In this document: piece by piece, positions 50,210 to 59,202 of the stretch
Numbering within the stretch: position 1 is the first letter of the stretch
Layout: the number at the start of each line of letters is the position of its first letter
Origin: Stenotrophomonas maltophilia
GTDB taxonomy: Bacteria > Pseudomonadota > Gammaproteobacteria > Xanthomonadales > Xanthomonadaceae
Direction of reading: 5' to 3'
DNA: 59,926 nt
NCBI GenBank assembly: GCA_002364755.1
Contig: DEZI01000012.1
Location: 1-59,926, forward strand
Program-made: the position numbers and the translations under genes
The notes under the pieces: model-generated
The model's database searches: none
What the model was told of the DNA's origin: nothing
The model's input: the letters and a program-made list of their open reading frames with translations, nothing else

Positions 50210-50332
50210 GCCATGCGTGGCTGTCGTGATTACGCGCGTACGCCCGGCGCGCTTCTGTAGAGCCGAGCCATGCTCGGCTGCCGTTGCCGCGGGTCCGCGT
50301 TGCAGGTCCAGCCGAGCATGGCCCAGCTCTAC
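50200..50332. repeat. Three SMAG palindromes overlapping a gene start
   Basis: GTAGCGCCACGCCATGCGTG at 50200 overlaps the start of the DUF4105 gene. An inverted pair follows at 50257 (head GTAG) and 50332 (end CTAC). Confidence 0.8.
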
Positions 50333-50366
50333 AGGGAGCGATGCCGGGCCTGTCACGCGACGTGGA

Positions 50367-50678
50367 TCAGCGCGCCAGCAGCGCGCGGGCCAGCTGCAGG
50401 TCGCTCTGCTGCTGGGCAGCGGCATCCTGCTCGCGCAGGTGCACCAGCGCCGCCTGCAGGCGCGCGCCACGGATCTGGCCATCGCTGGCAACGAAGACAG
50501 CCGCGTCGTCGCGCGCAGCCCGCACGACCTTGTCATTACCCGAACTGCTGCCCGAGGTACCTGCGGACGAAGCGGAGGCCGAACCGGCCGACGTACCAGC
50601 CGACGAGCCGGCGAAGCTGGAAGCGAAGCCGGCCAGCGGCAGGGACAGCAGGGCGAGCAGCAGAAGCGGACGGGTCAT
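50367..50678 (-). CDS. DUF2388-family small secreted protein
   Basis: A 103-residue protein. The signal peptide MTRPLLLLALLSLPLAGFA is followed by a serine/glycine/alanine low-complexity stretch (SSFAGSSAGTSAGSASASSA) and a C-terminal domain (VVRAARDDAAVFVASDGQIRGARLQAAL) typical of DUF2388. Function unknown. It is upstream of the DUF4105 gene on the same strand, separated by SMAG repeats. Confidence 0.8.
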   Translation of the reverse strand: MTRPLLLLALLSLPLAGFASSFAGSSAGTSAGSASASSAGTSGSSSGNDKVVRAARDDAAVFVASDGQIRGARLQAALVHLREQDAAAQQQSDLQLARALLAR

Positions 50679-50740
50679 CGTGGTCAGGCCATCAGTGGGT
50701 ATGCGGGGAGCGTAATGGTTGCGTGAAGTCTTTGCCTGCA

Positions 50741-52129
50741 TCAGACGTCGAACAGCTTGCCTGGATTCAGCCGCGCGTCGGGATCGAACGCACGCTTGAC
50801 CGCCTTCATCAGCGTGATTTCCGCCGGTCCGCGCGTGCTGTCCAGGTAGCCCTTCTTGACCAGGCCGATGCCGTGCTCGGCCGAGATGCTGCCATCGAAG
50901 CGCGCCAGCACCTGCGCCAGCAGCTTGGTCACGTGCTCGCACTGCGTTACGAAATCGGCGTCAGTGGTGTCGTCGGGCTTCAGGACGTTGATGTGCAGGT
51001 TGCCGTCACCGATGTGGCCGAACCAGACCACGTCGAAGTGCGGATACGCCTCGCCGATCAGCGCCTGGGTCTCGGCCAGGAACGCCGGCATCGCCGAGAT
51101 CCGCACCGACACGTCGTTCTTGTAGGGCTTGTAGCGCGCCACCGCCTCGGTGATGCCCTCGCGCAGGCGCCACAGCTGGGCCGCCTGGGCGTCGCTGGCG
51201 CTGATCACGCCATCACTGACCCAGCCATTGCCCATGCAATCCTCGAAGGCCGCCATGGCCGCTGCCTCCTGCGCCTCGTCATTGGCGGCGAACTCGGTGA
51301 CCACGTAATACGGGTGCACCTCGTCGAACGGCGCCTGCGCACCGTGCGCCAGCACGTGTTCGAGCGCGCGCTCGGTGAAGAATTCGAAGGCCTGCAGCTG
51401 CAGGCGTGCACGGAACGCGGCAAACACCTGCATGAGCACGTCGAAGCTGGGCACCGCCAGCAGCATCACGTTGCTGGCCGGCGGCGGGTCGGTCAGCTTC
51501 ACCATGGCCTCGACGATCACGCCCAGCGTGCCCTCGGAGCCGATCATCAGCTGGCGGAAGTCGTAGCCGCTGGAGTTCTTGATCAGGCCCTTGTTGAGTT
51601 CCAGCAGCTTGCCACTGGCGGTGACCACCTTCAGCCCGGCGATCCATTCGCGGGTATTGCCGTAGCGGATCACGCGGATGCCGCCGGCATTGGTGGCGAT
51701 GTTGCCGCCGATCGAGCAAGAGCCACGCGCCGCGAAATCCACCGGATAGATCAGGCCGTGTTCCAGCGCGGCGTTGTGCAGCGCCTCCAGCGGCATGCCC
51801 GCCTGCACCACCAGGGTGCGGTCGGCGGCGTCGTAGGACAGCGCCTTGTTCATCCGTTCCAGGCTGAGCACCAGTTCGCCGTTGGCCGCCACCGCGCCGC
51901 CGGACAGGCCGGTGCGGCCGCCTGAGGGGACCACCGCAACGGCCTCGGCCGCGCTCCAGCGCATCACCGCCTGCACCTCCTCGACCGTTGCCGGCAGGGC
52001 AATGGCCAGCGGCGCAGGCGTCCAGCGCCGGGTCCAGTCGCGGCCGTAATGCTCCAGGTCGGCAGGGTCGGTCTTCAGCTTCAGGCCGGGACAGGCCTGC
52101 TGCAGCGAGGCGATGCGGGAATCGGTCAT
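50741..52129 (-). CDS. FAD-linked 2-hydroxyacid dehydrogenase, probable D-2-hydroxyglutarate dehydrogenase
   Basis: A 462-residue flavoprotein of the GlcD/D-lactate dehydrogenase family. The FAD-binding domain has VVPSGGRTGLSGGAVA and RGSCSIGGNIATNAGG. The C-terminal domain has the metal and substrate motif WFGHIGDGNLHINV and AEHGIGLVKK. It is divergent from serA. SerA can form D-2-hydroxyglutarate, and such dehydrogenases recycle it, so this substrate is likely. D-lactate is the alternative. Confidence 0.85.
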   Translation of the reverse strand: MTDSRIASLQQACPGLKLKTDPADLEHYGRDWTRRWTPAPLAIALPATVEEVQAVMRWSAAEAVAVVPSGGRTGLSGGAVAANGELVLSLERMNKALSYDAADRTLVVQAGMPLEALHNAALEHGLIYPVDFAARGSCSIGGNIATNAGGIRVIRYGNTREWIAGLKVVTASGKLLELNKGLIKNSSGYDFRQLMIGSEGTLGVIVEAMVKLTDPPPASNVMLLAVPSFDVLMQVFAAFRARLQLQAFEFFTERALEHVLAHGAQAPFDEVHPYYVVTEFAANDEAQEAAAMAAFEDCMGNGWVSDGVISASDAQAAQLWRLREGITEAVARYKPYKNDVSVRISAMPAFLAETQALIGEAYPHFDVVWFGHIGDGNLHINVLKPDDTTDADFVTQCEHVTKLLAQVLARFDGSISAEHGIGLVKKGYLDSTRGPAEITLMKAVKRAFDPDARLNPGKLFDV

Positions 52130-52301
52130 GACAGTCCAGCGCGTTGCGTGAAGAACGGGCAAGCGTGCCAGCGGCGCGGGCCAGCGTCCAGCCCCGGCAA
52201 CCGCCTGCAGATGGCTGCGAATGCAACTATTTCCGCACTGCACCATGGCCCCGGCGATCTGGCATAGTGGTCAGCCCCTGTCCCACTGGCCGTGCCGCAC
52301 C

Positions 52302-53543
52302 ATGTCGCCGAAGAAGACTTCGTTCCCCAAGCAGGATATCCGCGTGCTGTTGCTGGAGGGGGTCAGCCAGACCGCCGTGGAGGTATTCACCTCCGCCGGC
52401 TACAGCCAGATCGAAGCGCACAGCAAGGCGCTGCCGGAAGACGAACTGAAGGCGCGCATCGCCGAGGCGCACATCGTCGGCATCCGCTCGCGCACCCAGC
52501 TCAGCGCCGAGGTGCTGGCCGAGGCCAAGCGCCTGATCGCGGTGGGCTGCTTCTGCATCGGCACCAACCAGGTCGACCTGGATGCCGCCGAGCTGGCCGG
52601 CATCCCGGTGTTCAACGCCCCCTATTCCAACACCCGCAGCGTGGCCGAGCTGGTCATCGCCGAAGCGATCATGCTGACCCGCGGCATTCCGCAGAAGAAC
52701 GCCGAATGCCATCGTGGCGGCTGGTCGAAGTCGGCCAGTGGCAGCCATGAAGTGCGCGGCAAGACCCTGGGCATCATCGGCTACGGCCACATCGGCACCC
52801 AGGTCGGCGTTCTGGCTGAATCGCTGGGCATGCAGGTGATCTTCCACGACGTGGAAACCAAGCTGTCACTGGGCAATGCCCGTGCCGCGGCCAGTCTGGA
52901 CGACCTGCTGGCGCGCGCCGACATCGTCACCCTGCACGTACCGGAAACCCCGTCCACGCAGTGGATGATCGGCGCCACCGAGCTGGCGAAAATGCGCCCC
53001 GGTGCCCACGTGATCAATGCCGCACGCGGCACCGTGGTCGACATCGATGCGCTGGACGCGGCCCTGGCCAGCGGCCACATCGGTGGCGCCGCGCTGGACG
53101 TGTTCCCGGTCGAGCCCAAGGGCAATGGCGATGTCTTCCAATCGCCGCTGATCCGCCACGACAACGTGATCCTGACCCCGCACGTGGGCGGCAGCACGCT
53201 GGAAGCGCAGGACAACATCGGCATCGAGGTGGCGGCCAAGCTGGTGCGCTACAGCGACAACGGCAGCACCCTGTCGGCGGTCAACTTCCCGGAAGTGACC
53301 CTGCCCGAACACGCCGACAGCCTGCGCCTGCTGCACATCCACCAGAACGTGCCGGGCGTGCTGTCCAAGGTCAACGAGATATTCTCGCGGCTCAACGTCA
53401 ACATCGACGGCCAGTTCCTGCGCACCGATCCGAAGGTGGGCTATGTGGTGATCGACATCACCGCCAGCGAGCAACAGGCCGGCGCCGTGCGTGACGAGCT
53501 GGCCGCGATCCCCGGCACCCTGCGCACCCGTATCCTGTATTGA
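52302..53543 (+). CDS. serA: D-3-phosphoglycerate dehydrogenase
   Basis: A 413-residue enzyme of serine synthesis, close to the E. coli length. It has the NAD-binding motif GIIGYGHIGTQVG, the catalytic arginine in NAARGTVVD and the histidine in TPHVGGST. A C-terminal ACT domain (from about residue 340; LRLLHIHQNVPGVLSKVNEIF) allows serine feedback. The ATG at 52302 gives the family length. It is divergent from the 2-hydroxyacid dehydrogenase gene. Confidence 0.95.
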   Translation: MSPKKTSFPKQDIRVLLLEGVSQTAVEVFTSAGYSQIEAHSKALPEDELKARIAEAHIVGIRSRTQLSAEVLAEAKRLIAVGCFCIGTNQVDLDAAELAGIPVFNAPYSNTRSVAELVIAEAIMLTRGIPQKNAECHRGGWSKSASGSHEVRGKTLGIIGYGHIGTQVGVLAESLGMQVIFHDVETKLSLGNARAAASLDDLLARADIVTLHVPETPSTQWMIGATELAKMRPGAHVINAARGTVVDIDALDAALASGHIGGAALDVFPVEPKGNGDVFQSPLIRHDNVILTPHVGGSTLEAQDNIGIEVAAKLVRYSDNGSTLSAVNFPEVTLPEHADSLRLLHIHQNVPGVLSKVNEIFSRLNVNIDGQFLRTDPKVGYVVIDITASEQQAGAVRDELAAIPGTLRTRILY

Positions 53544-53580
53544 TGAAGGCGTCGCCGGGTGTGGCCCGGCCCGCACGACG

Positions 53581-53605
53581 GTAGCGCCGGGCCATGCCCG
53601 GCGGA
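53581..53605 (+). repeat. SMAG palindrome
   Basis: GTAGCGCCGGGCCATGCCCG, head and stem intact, between serA and the Nudix gene. Confidence 0.8.
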
Positions 53606-53610
53606 ATGCT

Positions 53611-54180
53611 TCAGCGGGCCAGCCAGCGGTTGGCCATGCGCTGCATCGATTCGTCCGAGGCCGGATCGGCGGCGACCTCGGCCACCGGGCGCCAGGCCAG
53701 GTCGAGCGATTCCCCGCTGAGCACGACGCCCTCGCCACCCATGGCACGGATCACGAAACGCACATCGTAGTGCCAGTGGCCCGGTACATCCTTGCGCTCG
53801 GGAATCCAGTGCTTGTCCAGATCGAAGATGGCCGGGTCGTCCAGCACCAGGCCGCTCAGCCCGGATTCCTCTTCCCCTTCCTTCAGCGCCACCCGGGCCA
53901 GGTCGCGGTCGCCGTCGGCGTGGCCACCCAGCTGCAGCCAGCGCTGCAGCTTGCGGTGGTGGGTCAGCAGCAGCCGCTGGCCATCGGCACTGACCAGCCA
54001 GCAGCTGGCCGTGAAGTGTCCAGCCAGACGTTCCCGGCAGAAAGGATCTTCCGAATCGTCGATCAATGTGCTGAATCCGGCAGCCAGCGCGTCGTGGGAT
54101 GGCTCACGGCGGGCGTAGTCCTGCAGCAGCCCACGCAGGCGATCGTCAAGCGCGGCAAGGGATTCGGCGGGTTGGTTCAT
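53611..54180 (-). CDS. Nudix hydrolase
   Basis: A 189-residue protein from ATG 54180; an in-frame ATG at 54225 would add 15 residues. The Nudix box reads GGHADGDRDLARVALKEGEEESGL, near consensus but with Lys in place of the usual Arg and Asp in place of the first Glu. It cleaves nucleoside diphosphates linked to another group; the substrate is unknown. It is convergent with serA and divergent from the permease. Confidence 0.82.
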   Translation of the reverse strand: MNQPAESLAALDDRLRGLLQDYARREPSHDALAAGFSTLIDDSEDPFCRERLAGHFTASCWLVSADGQRLLLTHHRKLQRWLQLGGHADGDRDLARVALKEGEEESGLSGLVLDDPAIFDLDKHWIPERKDVPGHWHYDVRFVIRAMGGEGVVLSGESLDLAWRPVAEVAADPASDESMQRMANRWLAR

Positions 54181-54355
54181 GAATGCGGGGATATCGGAAA
54201 AATACTGCTCATTATCGCCGTTCATTGTTGCGATTGCGCTTGTGCGGTGGCTTCAGCTTTGGCTAAGGTACAGCGGGCCGTTCGCACGGTCTTCATCATT
54301 CCAGGCCGTCGGCAACGCATCGGCGGCCCCAATCCGATCACCAGGAAAGTTCTGC

Positions 54356-55828
54356 ATGCTGAAAGCACTGTTGAGGGTCAAGCCGGTCCAACCGGCCGGG
54401 CACGTCGATGCTGGCGAACCCATCGAAGGCAGCCTGGACGGCGAAGCCACGTTGAAACGGACCCTCACGGCGAAACACCTCATCATGCTCGGCATTGGTG
54501 CGGTGATCGGCGCAGGCATCTTCGTGCTGACCGGCCAGGCCGCGGCCAACCATGCCGGCCCGGCAGTCATGCTCTCGTTCGTCATCGCCGGCTTCGCCTG
54601 CGCGCTGGCGGGCCTGTGCTACGCCGAGTTCGCGGCGATGATGCCGGTCTCCGGCAGCGCCTACTCCTACTCCTATGCCACCCTCGGCGAAGGCATGGCC
54701 TGGTTCATCGGCTGGTGCCTGGTGCTGGAGTACCTGTTCGCCTCGGCCTCGGTCGCGGTGGGCTGGTCGGCCTACCTGATCAGCTTCGTCACCAGCACGC
54801 TGAACATGCCCTTCCCGGACGCGCTAAGCGCAGCGCCGATCGCTTGGACCGGCAGCGAGTTCGTCGCCTCCGGCAAGCTGTTCAACCTGCCGGCGGTGCT
54901 GATCATCGCGGCGGTCTCGGGCCTGCTGTATGTCGGTGTGACCCAGTCGGCCTTCGTCAACGCGATCATCGTGGCCATCAAGGTCACCGTCATCTGCCTG
55001 TTCATCGGCATCGGCGCGGCGCATATCGATCCGGGCAACTGGCACCCCTTCATCCCTGAAAACACCGGCCCGGGCGAGTTCGGCTGGAGCGGCATCTTCC
55101 GCGCCGCCACCATCGTGTTCTTCGCCTACATCGGCTTCGATGCGGTCTCCACCGCCGCCGGCGAGACCAAGGACCCGCAGCGCAACATGCCGATCGGCCT
55201 GCTCGGCTCGCTGGCCGTGTGCACCATCGTCTACATCATCGTCTGCGCGGTGCTGACCGGCATGATGCCGTACCACCTGCTGGGTACCGACAAGCCGGTG
55301 GCCACCGCGCTGGAAGGCTTCCCGCAGCTGGCCTGGCTGAAGACCGCGGTCGAGATCGGCGCCATCGCCGGCCTGTCCTCGGTGATCCTGGTGATGATGA
55401 TGGGCCAGACCCGCATCGCCTACACGATCTCCCGCGACGGCCTGCTGCCGAAGTTCTTCGGCAAGGTCCATGCCCGCTTCCGCACCCCGTACTGGGCCAC
55501 GATCGTGGTCGGCGTGATCGCCGCGGCGCTGGCTGGCCTGGTGCCGCTGAACGTGCTGGGTGAACTGGTCTCGATGGGCACCCTGCTGGCCTTCGCCACC
55601 GTCTGCATCGGCGTGCTGGTCCTGCGCTACAGCAAGCCGGACCTGCATCGCCCGTTCCGCGTGCCGGCCGTCTGGATCATCTGCCCGCTGGGCGCGGCCA
55701 CCTGCCTGTTCCTGTTCTGGCAGGCGTTCGTGGTGCATTGGCACCTGTTCGTGGGCTGGACCGTGCTGGGCCTGCTGATCTACCTCGGCTACGGCATCCG
55801 CAACAGCAAGCTGGCCAAGTCCTCCTGA
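54356..55828 (+). CDS. APC-superfamily amino acid permease (first of two)
   Basis: A 490-residue protein with about 12 transmembrane segments. The first segment has GIGAVIGAGIFVLTGQAAANHAGPA, the unwound substrate-binding helix of cationic amino acid transporter-like permeases. Other conserved segments are AEFAAMMPVSGSAYSYSYATLGE and FFAYIGFDAVSTAAGETKDPQRNMP. Its neighbour at 55913 is a close paralogue. The substrate is not predictable. Confidence 0.9.
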   Translation: MLKALLRVKPVQPAGHVDAGEPIEGSLDGEATLKRTLTAKHLIMLGIGAVIGAGIFVLTGQAAANHAGPAVMLSFVIAGFACALAGLCYAEFAAMMPVSGSAYSYSYATLGEGMAWFIGWCLVLEYLFASASVAVGWSAYLISFVTSTLNMPFPDALSAAPIAWTGSEFVASGKLFNLPAVLIIAAVSGLLYVGVTQSAFVNAIIVAIKVTVICLFIGIGAAHIDPGNWHPFIPENTGPGEFGWSGIFRAATIVFFAYIGFDAVSTAAGETKDPQRNMPIGLLGSLAVCTIVYIIVCAVLTGMMPYHLLGTDKPVATALEGFPQLAWLKTAVEIGAIAGLSSVILVMMMGQTRIAYTISRDGLLPKFFGKVHARFRTPYWATIVVGVIAAALAGLVPLNVLGELVSMGTLLAFATVCIGVLVLRYSKPDLHRPFRVPAVWIICPLGAATCLFLFWQAFVVHWHLFVGWTVLGLLIYLGYGIRNSKLAKSS

Positions 55829-55835
55829 TGTGCCT

Positions 55836-55868
55836 ACGGGCCGGCCCCTGCGCCGGCCCGTCCGTTTC
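55836..55868 (+). terminator. Hairpin between the two permease genes
   Basis: ACGGGCCGGC pairs with GCCGGCCCGT and is followed by CCGTTTCT, a weak terminator or attenuator in the 84-base gap. Confidence 0.5.
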
Positions 55869-55912
55869 TCCCCGCGCGCCGGCAGCGGCGCGCTTCGAAA
55901 AGATCGACATCC

Positions 55913-57340
55913 ATGTTCAAGCAACTGTGGGCCACCAAGCACCCGCATGCCGCCCATGAAGACGCCAACGGCCTGAGCCTGCGCCGCCACCTCGGCCCGT
56001 GGGGCCTGACCGCCCTTGGCATCGGCGCGGTGATCGGCGGCGGCATCTTCGTCATCACCGGCCAGGCCGCGGCCAACCACGCCGGCCCGGCCATCATGCT
56101 GTCCTTCGTGCTGGCGGCCATCTGCTGCGCCTTCTGCGCGCTGGCCTACGCCGAGTTCGCCTCGATGGTGCCGGTCTCGGGCAGCGCCTACACCTATACC
56201 TACGCCACCTTCGGCGAGCTCTCGGCCTGGTTCATCGGCTGGATGCTGGTGCTGGAGTACGGCGTCTCGGCATCGGCGGTGGCGGTCAGCTGGACGGGCT
56301 ACTTCCTCAGCCTGCTCAGCCAGTTCGACATCCATCTACCTGCGTCACTGGTCAGTGCGCCACTGGACGCGCAGCTGCGCCCGACCGGCGCCATCGCCAA
56401 CCTGCCTGCGGCCGGCCTGGTGCTGCTGCTGACCTGGCTGTGCTACGTCGGCATCAGCAAGTCCTCGGCGATGAACATGGTGATGGTCGTGCTGAAGACC
56501 GGCCTGATCATCCTGGTCATCGTGGTCGGCTGGAAGTACGTGGACACCAGCAACTGGACCCCGTTCATCCCGGCCAACGAAGGCCCCGGCAAGTACGGCA
56601 TGGAAGGCGTGCTGCGCGGCGCGGCGATGGTGTTCTTCGCCTACATCGGCTTCGAGGCGGTGTCGGTGGCGGCGCAGGAATCGAAGAATCCGCAGCGCGA
56701 CATGCCCTTCGGCATGATGGTGTCGCTGGTGATCTGCACGGTGCTGTACATCGCCATGGCGGCGGTGATGACCGGACTGGTGCCCTACCCGCTGCTGGGC
56801 ACCGACGAGCCGGTGGTGACCGCCGTGGCCGCGCACCCGCAGCTGGGCTGGTTGCGCTGGGTGGTCGAGGTCGGTGCCCTGATCGGCCTGTCCTCGGTGG
56901 TGCTGGTGATGATCATCGGCCAGCCGCGCATCTTCATGATCATGGGCCGCGACGGCCTGCTGCCGCCGGTGTTCACCAAGATCCATCCCAAGTACCGCAC
57001 CCCGCACATCAATACGGTCATCACCGGCATCGGCATTGCCCTGCTGGCGGCGCTGTTCCCGCTGGACATCCTGGGTGAACTGACCTCGATGGGTACGCTG
57101 ATCGCGTTCGCGGCGGTGTGTGCGGGCGTGCTGATCCTGCGCCGCACGCAGCCGGATCTGCCGCGTCCGTTCCGGATGCCGATGGCATGGCTGATCTGCT
57201 CGCTGGGCGTGCTGAGCTGCCTGGCGCTGCTGTCGGCGATGACGCTGCACAACTGGATGCTGATGGGCGTGTGGACGGTGCTCGGGTTCGTGATCTATTT
57301 CGGTTACGGGTTCAGGCACAGCCGCCTGCGGGGTCAGTAA
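55913..57340 (+). CDS. APC-superfamily amino acid permease (second of two)
   Basis: A 475-residue protein, about 12 transmembrane segments, clearly paralogous to the preceding permease. It shares GIGAVIGGGIFVITGQAAANHAGPA, AEFASMVPVSGSAYTYTYATFGE and FFAYIGFEAVSVAAQESKNPQRDMP. The two probably arose by tandem duplication, with differing substrate preference or regulation. Confidence 0.9.
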   Translation: MFKQLWATKHPHAAHEDANGLSLRRHLGPWGLTALGIGAVIGGGIFVITGQAAANHAGPAIMLSFVLAAICCAFCALAYAEFASMVPVSGSAYTYTYATFGELSAWFIGWMLVLEYGVSASAVAVSWTGYFLSLLSQFDIHLPASLVSAPLDAQLRPTGAIANLPAAGLVLLLTWLCYVGISKSSAMNMVMVVLKTGLIILVIVVGWKYVDTSNWTPFIPANEGPGKYGMEGVLRGAAMVFFAYIGFEAVSVAAQESKNPQRDMPFGMMVSLVICTVLYIAMAAVMTGLVPYPLLGTDEPVVTAVAAHPQLGWLRWVVEVGALIGLSSVVLVMIIGQPRIFMIMGRDGLLPPVFTKIHPKYRTPHINTVITGIGIALLAALFPLDILGELTSMGTLIAFAAVCAGVLILRRTQPDLPRPFRMPMAWLICSLGVLSCLALLSAMTLHNWMLMGVWTVLGFVIYFGYGFRHSRLRGQ

Positions 57341-57353
57341 GGTTTTGGGTGTT

Positions 57354-57600
57354 GCAGGGCCTGCGGCCCTGCACCCGCTTTTGCAGCACAAGCAACGTCC
57401 AGAGCAACAGCGGGGTTGAGGGTTTGGCGGGGAGGGGTGAGATTGCGGGGGACGCTGCAAGTACGTCCCTGTAAGCTCGGTCGCCGCATCCATGCGGCTC
57501 ACGCCCCCGCAACCTCACCCCTCCCCGCCTTCGACACTCTCCTGCTGCTGTTGGTGGGTGCCGACCGTTGGTCGGCACGAGGTCGGATCTCGTAATGGTT
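57354..57600 (+). repeat. Mosaic repeat island B, first composite element
   Basis: Module order as in island A: small hairpin GCAGGGCCTGCGGCCCTGC (57354-57372), a spacer with CAACGTC, long hairpin (57426-57529), TTCGACA, hairpin GTGCCGACC…GGTCGGCAC (57558-57578), then GAGGTCGGATC, the start of a truncated GGGGTC module. It occupies most of the gene-free stretch 57341-57906. Confidence 0.75.
57426..57529 (+). repeat. Long-stem hairpin, 52-nt loop type (copy B1)
   Basis: Arms at 57426-57451 and 57504-57529 pair at 25 of 26 positions. The 52-nt loop (57452-57503) has inner hairpin GCCGCATCCATGCGGC and the CGTCC segment shared with copies A1 and B2. Confidence 0.8.
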
Positions 57601-57623
57601 TCTCTCCGGTCAATGAATCTTCT

Positions 57624-57647
57624 GTAGAGCGGAGCCATGCTCCGCTC
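57624..57647 (+). repeat. SMAG palindrome in island B
   Basis: GTAGAGCGGAGCCATGCTCC, intact head and stem, between the two long hairpins. Confidence 0.8.
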
Positions 57648-57724
57648 CGAGCCAGCGCAGCGCCGCGACCCGCTTCTGCCCTCCCTTCTTCATTCCGTGG
57701 CTGGCACGCACGGAACCTGTCCGT

Positions 57725-57828
57725 GGCCGGGCGGGTGGGTTGCGCGGGGGTGCGAGCGCCATGGATGGCGCTCACAAGCCTCCAGGGACGGATTCACGGC
57801 GCCCCCCGCGCAGCCCACCCGCCCGGCC
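57725..57828 (-). repeat. Long-stem hairpin, 52-nt loop type (copy B2, inverted)
   Basis: Arms at 57725-57750 and 57803-57828 pair at 25 of 26 positions. The 52-nt loop (57751-57802) read on the minus strand has CCGTGAATCCGTCCCTGG and inner hairpin GCGCCATCCATGGCGC. The flank GGGAACCCGC is shared with the flank of copy A2. Confidence 0.8.
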
Positions 57829-57906
57829 AAACCCGGGAACCCGCGTTCCGCGACCAACCAGCCACGAGGGGCTCAGCCGTTGGCCGAATCCAGTAAAATC
57901 GACCGC

Positions 57907-58548
57907 ATGAACGCCCCCACCTTCCCCTACGACACCGCGCGCCTGAGCGAACTGGCCCAGCTGCTGATCGACAACATCCGCGAGCTGGCCCACGCCGGCT
58001 GGACCCCGGCCACCAGCAGCAACTTCTCCCACCGCCTGGACGACCGCCACGCCGCGATCACCGTCTCGGGCAAGGACAAGGGCCGCCTGATCGAGGACGA
58101 CATCATGGTGGTGGACTTCGACGGCCTGGCCGTCGGCCGCCCGCTGCGCCCGTCCGCCGAGACCCTGCTGCACACCCAGCTGTACCGCCGCTTCCCGGAG
58201 ATCGGCTGCGTGTTGCACACCCACTCGCCGGTGCAGACCATCGCCTCGCGCCTGTACGCGCCGCAGGGCCACATCCGCATCGAAGGCTACGAGCTGCTGA
58301 AGGCCTTCGCCGGCAACAGCACCCACGAAATGGCCATCGACGTGCCGGTGTTCGCCAACACCCAGGACATGAACGTGCTCTCGGGGCAGGTCGATGCCCT
58401 GCTCGATACCCAGCCGCTGTGGGGCTACCTGATCGACGGCCACGGCCTGTACGCCTGGGGCCGCGACATGGCCGAAGCGCGCCGTCACATGGAAGCCTTC
58501 GAGTTCCTGTTCCACTGCGAACTGGAACTGCGCAAGCTGCGCGGCTGA
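57907..58548 (+). CDS. mtnB: Methylthioribulose-1-phosphate dehydratase
   Basis: A 213-residue class II aldolase-fold zinc enzyme of the methionine salvage pathway. It has the opening SNFSHRLDDRHAAITVSGKDKG, the zinc motif VLHTHSP and a third histidine in IDGHGLYAWG. The ATG at 57907 gives the usual length. It is followed by mtnD (93 bases) and mtnC, so three consecutive pathway steps are clustered. A long hairpin lies about 80 bases upstream. Confidence 0.94.
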   Translation: MNAPTFPYDTARLSELAQLLIDNIRELAHAGWTPATSSNFSHRLDDRHAAITVSGKDKGRLIEDDIMVVDFDGLAVGRPLRPSAETLLHTQLYRRFPEIGCVLHTHSPVQTIASRLYAPQGHIRIEGYELLKAFAGNSTHEMAIDVPVFANTQDMNVLSGQVDALLDTQPLWGYLIDGHGLYAWGRDMAEARRHMEAFEFLFHCELELRKLRG

Positions 58549-58641
58549 GCCTGCGCCGGGGCTGCAGATTCCAAACCGGAATCTGCTGCCCTTCACCCCC
58601 CTGTTACCCTGTCTTCCCCCCGAGACGTTCAAGCTGCCGCC

Positions 58642-59199
58642 ATGAGCCGACTGCGCATCTACGACGACATCCGCCCTGAATCGCCGCTGCTGGATACCCA
58701 GGACGGCGCGACCATCGCCGCCGAACTGAAGAAGATCGACGTCACTTTCGAACGCTGGCAGGCCACCGCGCCGGTCGCGCCGGGCGCCAGCCAGGACGAA
58801 GTGTTCGCCGCCTACCGTGCGGACATCGACCGCCTCGTTGCCGAACACGGCTTCAAGAGCGTGGACGTGGCCTCGATCGCCCCGGACAACCCGAACCGGG
58901 CCGAGCTTCGGAAGAAGTTCCTCGACGAGCACTTCCACAAGGAAGACGAGGTGCGTTTCTTCGTCGCAGGCTCCGGGCTGTTCACCCTGCACGTGGACGA
59001 CAAGGTCTATGAGATCGAGTGCGTGAAGGACGACCTGATCGCCGTGCCCGATGGCACCACCCACTGGTTCGACATGGGCGATGAGCCGAGCTTCGTGGCC
59101 ATCCGCTTCTTCACCGAGCCGGATGGCTGGGTCGGTCATTTCACCGGCACCGACATCGCGCAGAAATTCCCCCGTTACGTTCCCACCCAGGCGTCCTGA
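58642..59199 (+). CDS. mtnD: Acireductone dioxygenase
   Basis: A 185-residue cupin that oxidises the acireductone to the 2-keto acid precursor of methionine (Fe form) or an off-pathway product (Ni form). The metal motif is EHFHKEDEVRFF, with the second histidine in DGTTHWFDMG. It sits between mtnB and mtnC, with a 3-base gap to mtnC. Confidence 0.95.
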   Translation: MSRLRIYDDIRPESPLLDTQDGATIAAELKKIDVTFERWQATAPVAPGASQDEVFAAYRADIDRLVAEHGFKSVDVASIAPDNPNRAELRKKFLDEHFHKEDEVRFFVAGSGLFTLHVDDKVYEIECVKDDLIAVPDGTTHWFDMGDEPSFVAIRFFTEPDGWVGHFTGTDIAQKFPRYVPTQAS

Positions 59200-59202
59200 T
59201 CC

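Noticed and set aside
57637..57906. N-terminal extension of mtnB through island B
   Set aside because: The frame is open, but it translates repeat sequence. MtnB family similarity begins at the ATG at 57907.
57820..57906. SAM-responsive riboswitch upstream of mtnB
   Set aside because: The leader is short and occupied by the flank of the long hairpin. No riboswitch core could be recognised.
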